Notes: generated by a model not told the origin, from the letters alone. DNA of 64,000 bases from Burkholderia sp. HI2500 (GCF_002223055.1 NZ_NKFL01000007.1:1054001-1118000); one strand, 5' to 3'; numbered from the stretch's first letter, positions 43,818 through 53,055 are shown. Numbers and translations: made by a program.

Positions 43818-44651
43818 ATGAGCGCTGCGCTGCCCGCCCCCGATCTCCCGCTGAGCCACGTCGCGTTCGTGACCGAAACGCTGGGCGACATCGCGCAAGC
43901 TGTCGGCACGCCGCAGTTCATGCGCGCCGTCTACGACACGCTCGTGCGCTACGTCGATTTCGACGCCGTGCATCTCGACTACGAGCGCAGTGCGTCTTCC
44001 GGCCGGCGCAGCGTCGGCTGGATCGGCAGCTTCGGCCGCGAGCCCGAGCTGGTCGCGCAGGTGATGCGCCACTACTACCGCAGCTACGCGAGCGACGATG
44101 CAACGTACGCGGCGATCGAAACCGAAAACGACGTGCAGTTGCTGCAGGTGTCCGCGCAGCGTGTGGCGAGCGAGCTGCGGCATCTGTTCTTCGATGCCGG
44201 CGACATTCACGACGAATGCGTGATCGCGGGCGTGACGGGCGGCACGCGCTACTCGATCTCGATCGCGCGATCGCGGCGGCTGCCGCCGTTTTTGCTGAAG
44301 GAGCTGAGCCTGCTGAAGCAGCTTTCGCAGGTCGTGCTGCCGCTGGCGTCCGCGCACAAGCGCCTGCTCGGCGCGATCTCCGCCGACGACGCACCGCGTG
44401 ACGAACTCGATCTCGACCTCGTCGCGCAATGGCTGCCCGAATGGCAGGAACGGTTGACCGCGCGCGAGATGCACGTGTGCACGTCGTTCATCCAGGGCAT
44501 GACGTCGGCGGCCATCGCGCAATCGATGGGGCTCAAGACCTCCACCGTCGACACCTACGCGAAGCGCGCCTTCGCGAAGCTCGGCGTCGATTCGCGCCGG
44601 CAACTGATGACGCTCGTTCTGAGAAACGCGTCGCGGCGGCACGACGCATAG
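43818..44651 (+). CDS. LuxR-family regulator of the amine operon (putative)
   Basis: A 277-residue protein. The N-terminal 200 residues form an unassigned, possibly PAS/GAF-like sensor (VGTPQFMRAVYDTLVRYVDF). A LuxR-type HTH is at about 213-265 (LTAREMHVCTSFIQGMTSAA, KTSTVDTYAKRAFAKLGV). It has no receiver domain and lacks the usual AHL-binding residues as far as I can see. It is divergent from the polyamine-type operon across 242 bases, so it likely controls it in response to the substrate. The effector is not deducible. Confidence 0.85.
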   Translation: MSAALPAPDLPLSHVAFVTETLGDIAQAVGTPQFMRAVYDTLVRYVDFDAVHLDYERSASSGRRSVGWIGSFGREPELVAQVMRHYYRSYASDDATYAAIETENDVQLLQVSAQRVASELRHLFFDAGDIHDECVIAGVTGGTRYSISIARSRRLPPFLLKELSLLKQLSQVVLPLASAHKRLLGAISADDAPRDELDLDLVAQWLPEWQERLTAREMHVCTSFIQGMTSAAIAQSMGLKTSTVDTYAKRAFAKLGVDSRRQLMTLVLRNASRRHDA

Positions 44652-44803
44652 CATCCCCGCGTGCCGGCCGCCGGCAGGTTGCGCGCGCACCCATCTCCGC
44701 GCCGCCTCATAACGATCCGACAATTTATTGGTTCCCTCGACGATGCGCCGTCCGTATCGTTCACCGACTCGTCAGACCAATCGACCAACGGGGGAATCCA
44801 ACA

Positions 44804-45976
44804 ATGAAACAGATCCGTTCATTCGCACTGCTCGCGCTGCCGGCCGCGCTCTACGCCGCCGGCGCGCACGCACAAAGCAGCGTCACGCTGTACGGCATCG
44901 TCGATGCGGGCATCGCGTACGTGCACAACGCGCAGAACGCGAACGGCAGCAACGCGTCGAGCCTCGTCAAGTTCAGCAGCGGCAACCTGTCGGGCAGCCG
45001 CTGGGGGCTGCGCGGCACCGAGGATCTCGGCGGTGGCCTGGCGGCGCTGTTCCAGCTCGAGAATGGCTTCAACATCGGCACCGGCGCGCTCGGCCAGGGC
45101 GGGCGCGAATTCGGCCGCAAGGCCATCGTCGGCCTCGCGAGCAGCACGTACGGCACCGTCACGCTCGGCCGCCAGTACGATCCGGTCGTCGATCTCGTAC
45201 AGGGTCTTACGCAGGACAACTACTTCGGCGGCGTGTTCGCGACGCCGGGCGACCTCGACAACTACGACAACAGCCTGCGCGTCAGCAACTCGGTGAAATA
45301 CACGAGCCCGCTGATCTCGGGCTTCCAGTTCGAAGGCCTGTACGGCTTCGGCGGCGTGGCGGGCGCCACCGGCAGCGGCCGCACGTACAGCTTCGGCGCA
45401 AGCTATGCGAACGGCCCGCTGTCGCTCGGCGCCGGCTTCTTCTACGCGAACGGCGGCTCCACCGCGGCGAACGGCGTGCGCACGTGGTCGAGCAGCTCGG
45501 ACACGCTGTTCAACACCGTGATCAACCAGGGCTTCTCGAGCGCGAAGTCGATTCAGATCGTGCGCGTGGCCGGCCAGTACGTGGCCGGTCCCGCCACCTT
45601 CGGCCTCGCGTATTCGAACACGCAGTACGGCGCGGACACGCTGTCGGCGTTCACCCAGAACGCGAAGTTCAACAACGGCTCGGCGTTCTTCAACTGGCAG
45701 TTCTCGCCGGCGCTGCGCGCGGGCGTTGGCTACAACTACACGTCGCTGACGGGGCCGAGTTCCGCGCACTACAACCAGGTCAACCTTGGCGCGGACTACG
45801 CGCTGTCGAAACGCACCGACCTGTATGCACTGTTCGGCTACCAGAAGGCGAGCGGCAACACGCTCAACGCGAACGGCGCGGTCGTGAAGGCCGCCGCGTC
45901 GGTCGGCTCGTACGGCGTGAACTCCGGCACCGATACGCAGGAACTCGCGATCGTCGGGATTCGCCACAAGTTCTGA
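44804..45976 (+). CDS. General Gram-negative porin (OmpC-like, Burkholderia type)
   Basis: A 390-residue trimeric porin. A signal peptide ends at AGAHA, the mature start is QSSVTLYGIVDAGIAYV, and SGSRWGLRGTEDLGGGLAA is the classic beta-proteobacterial porin text. The chain ends LAIVGIRHKF with terminal Phe. It allows passive uptake of small hydrophilic solutes. GGGGGAAT precedes the ATG at 44804. It follows the LuxR-type gene but probably has its own promoter. Confidence 0.95.
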   Translation: MKQIRSFALLALPAALYAAGAHAQSSVTLYGIVDAGIAYVHNAQNANGSNASSLVKFSSGNLSGSRWGLRGTEDLGGGLAALFQLENGFNIGTGALGQGGREFGRKAIVGLASSTYGTVTLGRQYDPVVDLVQGLTQDNYFGGVFATPGDLDNYDNSLRVSNSVKYTSPLISGFQFEGLYGFGGVAGATGSGRTYSFGASYANGPLSLGAGFFYANGGSTAANGVRTWSSSSDTLFNTVINQGFSSAKSIQIVRVAGQYVAGPATFGLAYSNTQYGADTLSAFTQNAKFNNGSAFFNWQFSPALRAGVGYNYTSLTGPSSAHYNQVNLGADYALSKRTDLYALFGYQKASGNTLNANGAVVKAAASVGSYGVNSGTDTQELAIVGIRHKF

Positions 45977-46087
45977 TCGCGTCGCCGCACGGCGGCAACG
46001 ACGACAGCCGGCAGGCGCGCACCTCGGTGCGAGCCTGTGGCGTTTACACTGTCGCGATCCCGTTCCGCACGACACAAGGAGGCCGGC

Positions 46088-46732
46088 ATGCTGACCGTAT
46101 GGGGACGCCGCAATGCATTCAACGTCCAGAAGGTGATGTGGCTCGTCGACGAGCTCGCGCTTGCGCATCGGCACGTGCCGGCCGGCGGGCAGTTCGGCGT
46201 ACTCGACACGCCCGCGTTTCTCGCAATGAACCCGCACGGACGCATACCCGTGATCGACGATGGCGGCACGTTCGTCTGGGAATCGCACAGCATCCTGCGC
46301 TACCTCGCCGCGCGTTACGGACGCCCCGGCTTCTGGCACGACGACCCCGCCGAACAGTCGCGCGCCGACCGCTGGATGGACTGGTCGCAAACCACGTTGC
46401 AGCCGACGTTCCTGAACGGCGTGTTCCGGGGCTACTTCCGGACGCCGCCCGAACAGCGCGACACGGTGCGCGTCGAGCAAAGCATCGCGCAGTGCGCGCA
46501 GCACTTCCAGGCGCTCGACGCGGCGCTGGCCGCGCAGCCGTTTCTCGCAGGCGACACGCTCACGCTCGCCGACATCGCGGCCGGCACGCACCTGTATCGC
46601 TACTTCGAACTCGACATCGCACGACCGGACATCCCGCACGTGCAAGCGTGGTACGAGCGGCTGAAAGCGCGGCCCGCGTATCGCACGCACGTGATGATTC
46701 CGTTCGACGACCTGCGCGGGCGGCTCGATTAG
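46088..46732 (+). CDS. Glutathione S-transferase family protein
   Basis: A 214-residue GST. The thioredoxin-like N-terminal domain (residues 1-80) has WGRRNAFNVQKVMWLVDEL, the cis-Pro region NPHGRIPVIDDG and the glutathione-contacting WESHSILRYLA. The helical C-terminal domain has the N-capping box LTLADIAAG. It conjugates or reduces electrophiles with glutathione; the substrate is unknown. AAGGAGGCC precedes the ATG. It stands alone after the porin gene. Confidence 0.92.
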   Translation: MLTVWGRRNAFNVQKVMWLVDELALAHRHVPAGGQFGVLDTPAFLAMNPHGRIPVIDDGGTFVWESHSILRYLAARYGRPGFWHDDPAEQSRADRWMDWSQTTLQPTFLNGVFRGYFRTPPEQRDTVRVEQSIAQCAQHFQALDAALAAQPFLAGDTLTLADIAAGTHLYRYFELDIARPDIPHVQAWYERLKARPAYRTHVMIPFDDLRGRLD

Positions 46733-46771
46733 CAGGGGTACGGCGGCAGCGAGTCCGGCCGCAAACACCGC

Positions 46772-47284
46772 CTAATGTCGCCGCATTCCACCGAATCCGC
46801 TCACCCCGCCGAACTGATGCATGCCGCCGAATCCGTGGCCGACGGTGCCGGCCGGAAACGCACCGTGGTGAAAACCGGCACCGATCGGCACGCCGATGCG
46901 GTGATGGTCCACCCCGTTGAAGTGGACGACGTGATCGAAGTGGTGGAAATGATGGAAGCGGTGGAAGCGATCGACGAACACGAAGCCCACACCTGTGCCG
47001 ATGAAAAGCGGCGGCCCCCAGTACCCCAGGTCCGCATACGGATAGTCCGCTGCCGGATACCATAAAACACTACCATCGGCGCTCTGCACGAACTGCCATG
47101 TGCCATCGTCCTGCAGGCACGCACGCCCGACGATTTGCTGCTCGGTGCCGTCGATGTTCGCTCGCGCGACGACCGCCCGGCAGTTCGTCGTCTCGTCCGC
47201 CAGATCGTCGTACGTTTGCGCAAAGACCGCCGCGGAACAGCCGAGACAGACGATACCTATCCCGTATCGAAACCAGTTGCACAT
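46772..47284 (-). CDS. Secreted histidine-rich protein of unknown function
   Basis: A 170-residue exported protein. A signal peptide ends near AVFAQ. The middle carries DGTEQQIVGRACLQDDGTWQ, a segment seen in small surface-antigen-like proteins. Residues about 105-130 read as a histidine/aromatic run (RFHRFHHFHHFDHVVHF), and the tail is Gly/His/Phe-rich. About one residue in nine overall is His, so metal binding in the periplasm or at the surface is plausible. It converges on the GST gene. Confidence 0.7.
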   Translation of the reverse strand: MCNWFRYGIGIVCLGCSAAVFAQTYDDLADETTNCRAVVARANIDGTEQQIVGRACLQDDGTWQFVQSADGSVLWYPAADYPYADLGYWGPPLFIGTGVGFVFVDRFHRFHHFHHFDHVVHFNGVDHHRIGVPIGAGFHHGAFPAGTVGHGFGGMHQFGGVSGFGGMRRH

Positions 47285-47498
47285 GATCGGCTCCTGCCTG
47301 ATTGCCCCCGACCACTCGATCGCAGGGGCGGCTGACGGCGCCCGGCAGATCGGATTGCTCGCGCACGATTCATCATGCGGTGCTCACGCGCCGCCGCATC
47401 GTGCAGGGTCTCCTGACGGCTAAACGATGCAGCGCGCGGGCTTATTCCAGGGGTCTGATGTGAATGATCGACGCGGGAACCGTCGATTGGCGCCCGGC

Positions 47499-47954
47499 CT
47501 AGCGCCTGGCGCAGCGGTAGGCCGCCGCTGCCGTGATCCCGAATACCAGATGGGCCACGAGTGTGATCGCGCCACGAACCGGAATGAACCACGGGAAGAT
47601 CGCGGTGAACGCGTACAGGTTGACGCCGTACAGAATGAGGCCGAACGCGCCGCCCACGAAGAGCGAGGCCGCGAGCGACAGGTTGCGAATCGCCTTCGCC
47701 AGCACGGCCGCATAGACCAGCGACAGCACCAGATGCACGAGGGTCGCCACCGCCATGACGAGCGGATCGAAGCCGGCGGACGCGCCGAGCACGCCGCGCC
47801 CCATCACGATGGCTGCCGTGAGGCGTGTGTCGCGCAGCAGGTTCCCGATCGCGTCGTCGCCGACGATCGGCCAGAGCAGCAGCTCGATGACGGTCGAACC
47901 GACCGCCGCACCGAACGCTGCCCAGAGAACCGGGACGACACTGGCTCGTTTCAA
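47499..47954 (-). CDS. Four-helix membrane protein, function unknown
   Basis: A 151-residue protein with four predicted membrane helices. Its text includes GAAVGSTVIELLLWPIVGDD in helix 1, ATLVHLVLSLVYAAVLAKA in the middle, and a terminal positively charged YRCARR. I do not recognise a family. The TTG at 47954 is taken as start because GGGAG lies about 6 bases upstream; an ATG farther up at 48026 would add charged non-family text. A hypothetical-protein gene ends about 120 bases upstream on the same strand. Confidence 0.6.
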   Translation of the reverse strand: MKRASVVPVLWAAFGAAVGSTVIELLLWPIVGDDAIGNLLRDTRLTAAIVMGRGVLGASAGFDPLVMAVATLVHLVLSLVYAAVLAKAIRNLSLAASLFVGGAFGLILYGVNLYAFTAIFPWFIPVRGAITLVAHLVFGITAAAAYRCARR

Positions 47955-48072
47955 TTGACGCTCCCGTCGCAACCGGCCGATGCATCGAAGCGACTTGCAC
48001 CCCACCCGCTCCGGCGCCGGCCGCACAGCGCGTGCCGGTGAACCGGAACCCGAACCGGGCAGCCACGCAAAA

Positions 48073-48741
48073 TTACGACGCTCCTTCGCAATCCGACCAG
48101 TAAGCGAAAGGATCGCGATGTTTCGGATAGTTCTCGTCCAGCCATTTCAGCAACGTCGCCCGCGCGTTGTCCATGTCGGCTTTCAGCGACGAAGTCGTCA
48201 GTTCGTGCACTTCGATGGACTTTTCGCGATCGATCACGAAGCAGTTCCAGTCGGGGCCATCGAGATCCGGATCGTCGGACGCCTTCGACGACTTGCCCCA
48301 GCCCAATCCCTTGCGTGCGTCGATGTAGTACCGCGGATGCACTTTCAGATACGACATTTCGCCGCCCTGCAGGCTGCTCTCCGCGCGCAGCACGTCGTGT
48401 CCGTCGACGATTTGCGTGACTTCCGGCAGCCGGCGCGCTCGCCAACCGACGGGCAGCGTCGCGATGGCCTTGACGCTGTCGTACATCCCCCACTCCAGCC
48501 CCCATGCTTCGGCCATGCGCTTCATGAACGCGTTCGCATTCGGATAGCCGCGCAACTGGATCCGGGTCGACAGCGTGACCTCGATACCGCCGCGGCCGCC
48601 CGTGCCGGCGGATGCATCGTCCGCGCTCGCTTCGAACGGATTGCCAGGACGCGACGCGCGCGTCGCATCCGTGGGCGCCATGCCCGAAAACAGCTGGTCG
48701 AGCGCGGCACGCGCTTTCGACGACTTGTCCGGCTTGTTCAT
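48073..48741 (-). CDS. Conserved hypothetical cytoplasmic protein
   Basis: A 222-residue soluble protein with no signal peptide or membrane helix. A disordered, Ser/Gly-rich N-terminal 50 residues precede a mixed alpha/beta domain (IEVTLSTRIQLRGYPNANAF, WNCFVIDREKSIEVHELTT) with several Trp and Tyr. I do not recognise it. CGAGGTCAACA precedes the ATG at 48741. An 18-bp perfect palindrome lies 14 bases upstream, at 48755-48772, and could regulate it. Confidence 0.65.
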   Translation of the reverse strand: MNKPDKSSKARAALDQLFSGMAPTDATRASRPGNPFEASADDASAGTGGRGGIEVTLSTRIQLRGYPNANAFMKRMAEAWGLEWGMYDSVKAIATLPVGWRARRLPEVTQIVDGHDVLRAESSLQGGEMSYLKVHPRYYIDARKGLGWGKSSKASDDPDLDGPDWNCFVIDREKSIEVHELTTSSLKADMDNARATLLKWLDENYPKHRDPFAYWSDCEGAS

Positions 48742-48754
48742 TGTTGACCTCGCT

Positions 48755-48772
48755 TGCATCCGCACGGATGCA
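48755..48772. promoter_or_regulatory. Palindrome upstream of a hypothetical gene
   Basis: TGCATCCG-ca-CGGATGCA, 8-bp perfect arms with a 2-base centre. It is too tight for an RNA hairpin loop, so a protein-binding dyad is the better reading. Confidence 0.45.
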
Positions 48773-48925
48773 TCCCTTTTCGAATCTCGTTCATCTCTCC
48801 ACCTCATCGTTTTTCGCGGTCGCATTGTCGTCGATCCGGCGGCCCGAGCCTAGTGCCGCGTATCGCACAACGCTTTTTCGCTGCCACAGCTACCGTGGCG
48901 GGCCGACACGATACCCTAGCCAGGG

Positions 48926-49912
48926 CTAGCCGCCTGCCCCCACCGCCGCCCGCATCCGCTCCATCAACGCCAGCACCTCAGGCCGATTCTCCCCCTTCGC
49001 ATGCACGAAGTAATACCTGAGCACCGAATCGACTTCGTGCGGGCTCACGCGCACGAGTTCGCTGCGCTTGAGATAGGCGTCGGCGAGCGGTACCCGCGCC
49101 AGCGCCACGCCGAGCCCGGCCTCGGCGGCGGCCAGCACGAGGTTGTAATCCTCGAAACGGCGATCCTGCGCGCGCGGCTTGAACGGCACGCCCAATGCAT
49201 CGAACCACGTGCGCCAGCCGGTCACGTCGGAATCGTGCAGCAACGGCATGTCGAGCAACGCGGCATCGCCGCGCCGGCGGCGCGCCTTCGACAGTTGCGC
49301 GGCAAGCCGCGGATGCGCGACCGGATAGAGTCGTTCCGGCATGAACGCACGGGTGTCGAGCTGACGCCAGTTGCCGCGCCCGTACCGGATCGACAGGTCT
49401 GCTTCGCCGCCGGCGATATCCACGTTGCGCAGATCGATGCCGAGTTCGATCCGCAATGCGGGCGCCTCGCTCTCGAGTGCATGCTGGCGCTCGAGCAGCC
49501 AGAGCTGCGCGAAGGCCGGCACCACGCTCATCCTGACCAGCCGCGGCGTACGCGGCGAGCGCCACTGATCGGCCGCACTGTCGATGATCGCGAACGCCTG
49601 CTCGATCCGGCCGACGAAGCGCTGGCCGTCCGGCGTCAGGCGCACGCCGCGCGCATGACGTTCGAACAACCGCAGGCCGAGCCAGTTTTCGACAGCGGCC
49701 ACCCGCCGGCTGATCGCGCCGTGCGTCACGCCGGAGACATCCGCCGCGGCCAGGAACGAACCCTCGCGCGCGACCGTGCACACCGTCTCGAGACTCGCGA
49801 GCGGCGGCCGCGAACCCGGCGCCGGCGCTGCGGCGGGCGACGCCGCCGGCGCGCGCTTCGAGCGGGTTGAAGCGCCGGCCGGCCGCCGGCTCGAGCTGTG
49901 AATCATCGTCAT
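48926..49912 (-). CDS. LysR-family regulator (GcvA type) divergent from an EamA transporter
   Basis: A 328-residue LysR-type regulator with an unusually long Ser/Ala/Pro-rich N-terminus (about 37 residues) before the winged HTH (AADVSGVTHGAISRRVAAVE). The sensor domain has DLSIRYGRGNW and AAAEAGLGVALARVPLA. The LysR-EamA divergent pair with a 57-base gap is a common exporter-control arrangement. The true start could be one of the downstream codons, for example the ATG two codons in. The inducer is presumably the exported compound. Confidence 0.88.
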   Translation of the reverse strand: MTMIHSSSRRPAGASTRSKRAPAASPAAAPAPGSRPPLASLETVCTVAREGSFLAAADVSGVTHGAISRRVAAVENWLGLRLFERHARGVRLTPDGQRFVGRIEQAFAIIDSAADQWRSPRTPRLVRMSVVPAFAQLWLLERQHALESEAPALRIELGIDLRNVDIAGGEADLSIRYGRGNWRQLDTRAFMPERLYPVAHPRLAAQLSKARRRRGDAALLDMPLLHDSDVTGWRTWFDALGVPFKPRAQDRRFEDYNLVLAAAEAGLGVALARVPLADAYLKRSELVRVSPHEVDSVLRYYFVHAKGENRPEVLALMERMRAAVGAGG

Positions 49913-49969
49913 ATCTGCATGCTGATCTGTGCGCTAGCTTAACATCTTGCCACGCCGCATCATGGTCGC

Positions 49970-50869
49970 ATGAACACGCTCTCCACCCCGTCGTCGCGCA
50001 CTGCGCGGCAGCCGCTGATCGCGGCCGGCGCGGTCGCCTTCACGATCGTCTCGTGGGCGTCCGCTTTCCCGTTCATCCGGATCGGCCTGCATGGCCTGAC
50101 GCCGCTGCAGCTCGCGGCGGCGCGCTTCGCCACCGCAGCCGTGCTGATCGTCGCGTGGCTCGCGGTGCGGCGGCCGCGCGTGCCGACCCGCGGCGACGCG
50201 CTACGCTTCCTGTTGTGCGGCTTTCTCGGCATCGCGCTCTACAACGCGCTGCTCAATACCGGCGAGCAAACCGTCTCGGCCGGCGCGGCGAGCTTCATCG
50301 TGAACACGCTGCCGATCTTCACGGCGCTGCTGGCCGCCGTGTTTCTCGGCGAGCGCTTCAATCGCTGGGGCTGGCTCGGCTCGCTGGTCAGCCTCGCCGG
50401 CATCGCGGTGATCGCACGCGGGCAGCCGGGCGGCCTCGTCCTCGGTGCGGGCAGCACGCTGATTCTCGGCGCGGCCCTGTGTTCGGCCAGCTACTTCGTG
50501 CTGCAGCGGCGGCTGATTCCGGTGTACGGCGCGCTGGCCTGCACCGCGTACACGCTGCTGGCCGGCGCGCTGCTGCTCACGCCGTGGCTGCCGGGCGCGC
50601 TCGTGGCGCTGGGCAGCGGGTCGCGCGACACCGCGCTGGCCGTGCTGATGCTCGGCATCTTCCCCGCCGCGCTGGGTTACGCGACCTGGACCTTTGCACT
50701 CGGCTACTTCGGCGCGGCGCGCGCCGCCAACTTCCTCTACCTGACGCCGGCGGTCGCGACGGTCCTGTCGATGGCGCTGACCGGCGAGCGACCCGGCATC
50801 GAGACGGTGTGCGGCGGCTTGCTGGCGATTGCCGGCGTGATCTTCGTGGCGTTGCGCGGACGTTCGTAG
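49970..50869 (+). CDS. EamA (DMT) family transporter
   Basis: A 299-residue protein with ten membrane helices in two EamA repeats. Its text includes WASAFPFIRIGLHGLTPLQL in repeat 1 and GYATWTFALGYFGAARAANF in repeat 2. Members export amino acids, nucleosides or drugs. It is divergent from a LysR-type regulator, whose ligand is probably its cargo. Confidence 0.9.
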   Translation: MNTLSTPSSRTARQPLIAAGAVAFTIVSWASAFPFIRIGLHGLTPLQLAAARFATAAVLIVAWLAVRRPRVPTRGDALRFLLCGFLGIALYNALLNTGEQTVSAGAASFIVNTLPIFTALLAAVFLGERFNRWGWLGSLVSLAGIAVIARGQPGGLVLGAGSTLILGAALCSASYFVLQRRLIPVYGALACTAYTLLAGALLLTPWLPGALVALGSGSRDTALAVLMLGIFPAALGYATWTFALGYFGAARAANFLYLTPAVATVLSMALTGERPGIETVCGGLLAIAGVIFVALRGRS

Positions 50870-51510
50870 GATCGCAGCCGAAGCGGGCCGGCTCGATCGG
50901 CCAGGCGATCCGCAAGCGAGCCGGTCGGGGCGAACCCCGGAACTTGCAAAGCTGAATGCGTGGTGCAGGCTGTCGCCCCGCGCCAGTTCACCGATGCTGC
51001 CGGGCTCGACCGTTAGTTGCATTAAAACGAGGATATCGATCGCGATGAAGCATGGCCCCGCAACCGGATGCGCAATCGAAATCGTCCAAACTGTGCAGAC
51101 AAATCGACCGAACAGTTCCGGATTGACCGTGCATCAGTGTCCATGGCTTCGTCCCGGCCGCCGGCCGAATAATGGATGCGGCCGTAAGGCCGTCGACAGC
51201 GAATTGCAGCCCGTGGCCTGCCGCGGTGCACGATTTCCGGCATCCGGCGCCTTCGAATGTCGGGCGCCGGCCGTGCTGAGAACGCCCCGCTACGCGATTC
51301 GCTGCAGCGCGCAAAATCGGCTTCATATATATTCATACGAATTGCACCGTTTCAGGGCCCCGATTCGCCCGCTCACCCGGGCGGCACGTCGCGGGGCAGG
51401 ACGCGATGCAGTGAAGCCCATGATGGGTATGGAGACTCGTCCGATCGCCCCGACCTCGCCGTCGGCCGGTCGAGACGCCAATAGAAAGACATTCAAATCG
51501 GAGATGGCAG
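50870..51510. other. Intergenic region upstream of the binding-protein gene
   Basis: 641 bases without a supportable gene. Frames on both strands give random-looking translations with no ribosome binding sites. An AT-rich patch near 51325-51345 (tatatattcata) could hold a promoter for the gene at 51511. No tRNA, riboswitch or repeat family is seen. Confidence 0.4.
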
Positions 51511-52665
51511 ATGGAACGAAGCACTGTCGGCATGCGCTGCAAACCCCTGATCACCGTCGCACTGGCTGCCGCCGCATTCGCGGCCGCGTCGACCGCGATG
51601 GCCGACCAGGTCGTGAAGATCGGCAGCGTCGAACCGACGACGGGCGGCATCTCGCACCTCGGCAAGGACAACGAGAACGGTGCGCGCCTCGCGGTCGAGG
51701 AAATCAACGCGAAGGGCCTCACGATCGGCGGCAAGAAGATCACACTGCAACTCGATGCACAGGATGACGCGGCCGACCCGCGCCAGGCCACCCAGGTCGC
51801 GCAGAAGCTCGTCGACGACAAGGTCGTCGCCGTCATCGGCCACCTGAACTCGGGCACGTCGATCCCGGCGTCGAAGATCTATAGCGACGCGGGCATCGTG
51901 CAGATCTCGCCGTCGGCCACGAACCCGACCTACACGCAGCAAGGCTTCAAGACGACCTACCGCGTGGTCGCGACCGACGCGCAGCAAGGCCCGGCGCTCG
52001 CGAGCTACGCGCAGTCGAAGGGCGTGAAGAGCGTCGCGGTGATCGACGATTCGACCGCGTACGGCCAGGGCCTCGCGAACGAGTTCGAGAAGAAGGCGAA
52101 GGCGCTCGGCCTGAAGGTGCTGTCGCACGACGCGACCAACGACAAGGCGGTCGACTTCCGCGCGATCCTGACGAAGGTCAAGGGCGAGAACCCGGACGCG
52201 ATCATGTACGGCGGCATGGACGCCACCGGCGGCCCGCTCGCGAAGCAGGCGAAGCAGCTCGGCCTGCGCGCGAAGATCCTGTCCGGCGACGGCGTGTGCA
52301 CCGACTCGCTGGCCGAGCTGGCCGGCCCGGCGGCCGACAACGTGCTGTGCTCGCAGGCCGGCGCCGCGCTCGAGAAGATGCCGGGCGGCGCGGACTTCCT
52401 CGCGAAATACCAGAAGCGCTTCAACCAGGGCATCAAGTTCGATGCGCCGTTCGCGTATGACGCGGTCTACATCGCGGTCGACGCGATGAAGCGCGCGAAC
52501 TCGACCGACCCGGCGAAGATCCTCGCGGCGATGCCGGCGACGAAGTACGAAGGCGTGATCGGCACGACGACGTTCGATTCGAAGGGCGACCTGACGCACG
52601 GGATCATCTCGATCTACGGCTACAAGAGCGGCAAGAAGACCTTCCTCGACCAGGTGAAGATGTAA
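51511..52665 (+). CDS. Branched-chain amino acid-type ABC transporter binding protein (LivJ-like)
   Basis: A 384-residue exported receptor. The signal peptide is cleaved after AMA. The mature text VKIGSVEPTTGGISHLGKDN, AVIGHLNSGTSIPASKIY and YAQSKGVKSVAVIDDSTAYGQG matches type I periplasmic binding proteins of the Liv/Hmg class. GGAGATGGCAG precedes the ATG at 51511. No Liv permease or ATPase genes are adjacent, so it either uses a transporter encoded elsewhere or is a remnant. It is followed by a small HTH gene. Confidence 0.92.
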   Translation: MERSTVGMRCKPLITVALAAAAFAAASTAMADQVVKIGSVEPTTGGISHLGKDNENGARLAVEEINAKGLTIGGKKITLQLDAQDDAADPRQATQVAQKLVDDKVVAVIGHLNSGTSIPASKIYSDAGIVQISPSATNPTYTQQGFKTTYRVVATDAQQGPALASYAQSKGVKSVAVIDDSTAYGQGLANEFEKKAKALGLKVLSHDATNDKAVDFRAILTKVKGENPDAIMYGGMDATGGPLAKQAKQLGLRAKILSGDGVCTDSLAELAGPAADNVLCSQAGAALEKMPGGADFLAKYQKRFNQGIKFDAPFAYDAVYIAVDAMKRANSTDPAKILAAMPATKYEGVIGTTTFDSKGDLTHGIISIYGYKSGKKTFLDQVKM

Positions 52666-52752
52666 CCCGCCGCGGCGCCGGTGCGACGGGAACGCCACCC
52701 GTCGGCGCCGGCGCCGCGCGGGCCGAATTCTGATTCACGGAGACGAAGCATC

Positions 52753-53055
52753 ATGTGCGCAATGGCGTATGCGGAATTTCAACAGGAGTTGAAGAAGGCA
52801 CAGCTGACGGCGCGCGAGTTCGCCCGCCTGATCCGGATGAACGAAAGCTCGATCACGAACTATTCGAGCAAGGGCACGGTTCCTTCCCACCTCGCGGTCA
52901 TCGCGAAACTGATCGGCACGATGGCGGCGCACGAGATCGATTTCCGGCGCGTGATCCGGCAGATGCGGATCGAACCGAAACGGCCGCGCGGCGGCGGTGC
53001 GTTTCCTGCGGTGGAAAAACCACGTTCCAGAAAAACGGCGAAAGCCGACGCCTGA
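52753..53055 (+). CDS. Small XRE-like helix-turn-helix protein
   Basis: A 100-residue protein. The Cro/C1-type HTH is at about residues 15-50 (TAREFARLIRMNESSITNYS), and the Arg/Lys-rich tail has PRGGG and SRKTAKADA. It lacks a sensor domain. GGAG precedes the ATG at 52753. It begins 87 bases after the LivJ-like gene with no terminator seen between, so they could be co-transcribed. The regulatory target is unknown. It may be a remnant of a phage or plasmid regulator. Confidence 0.75.
   Translation: MCAMAYAEFQQELKKAQLTAREFARLIRMNESSITNYSSKGTVPSHLAVIAKLIGTMAAHEIDFRRVIRQMRIEPKRPRGGGAFPAVEKPRSRKTAKADA

Noticed and set aside
50994..51767. A 257-codon frame running into the start of the Liv-type gene
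   Set aside because: Wrong frame for the receptor and random-looking composition; the receptor has a signal peptide and ribosome binding site of its own.
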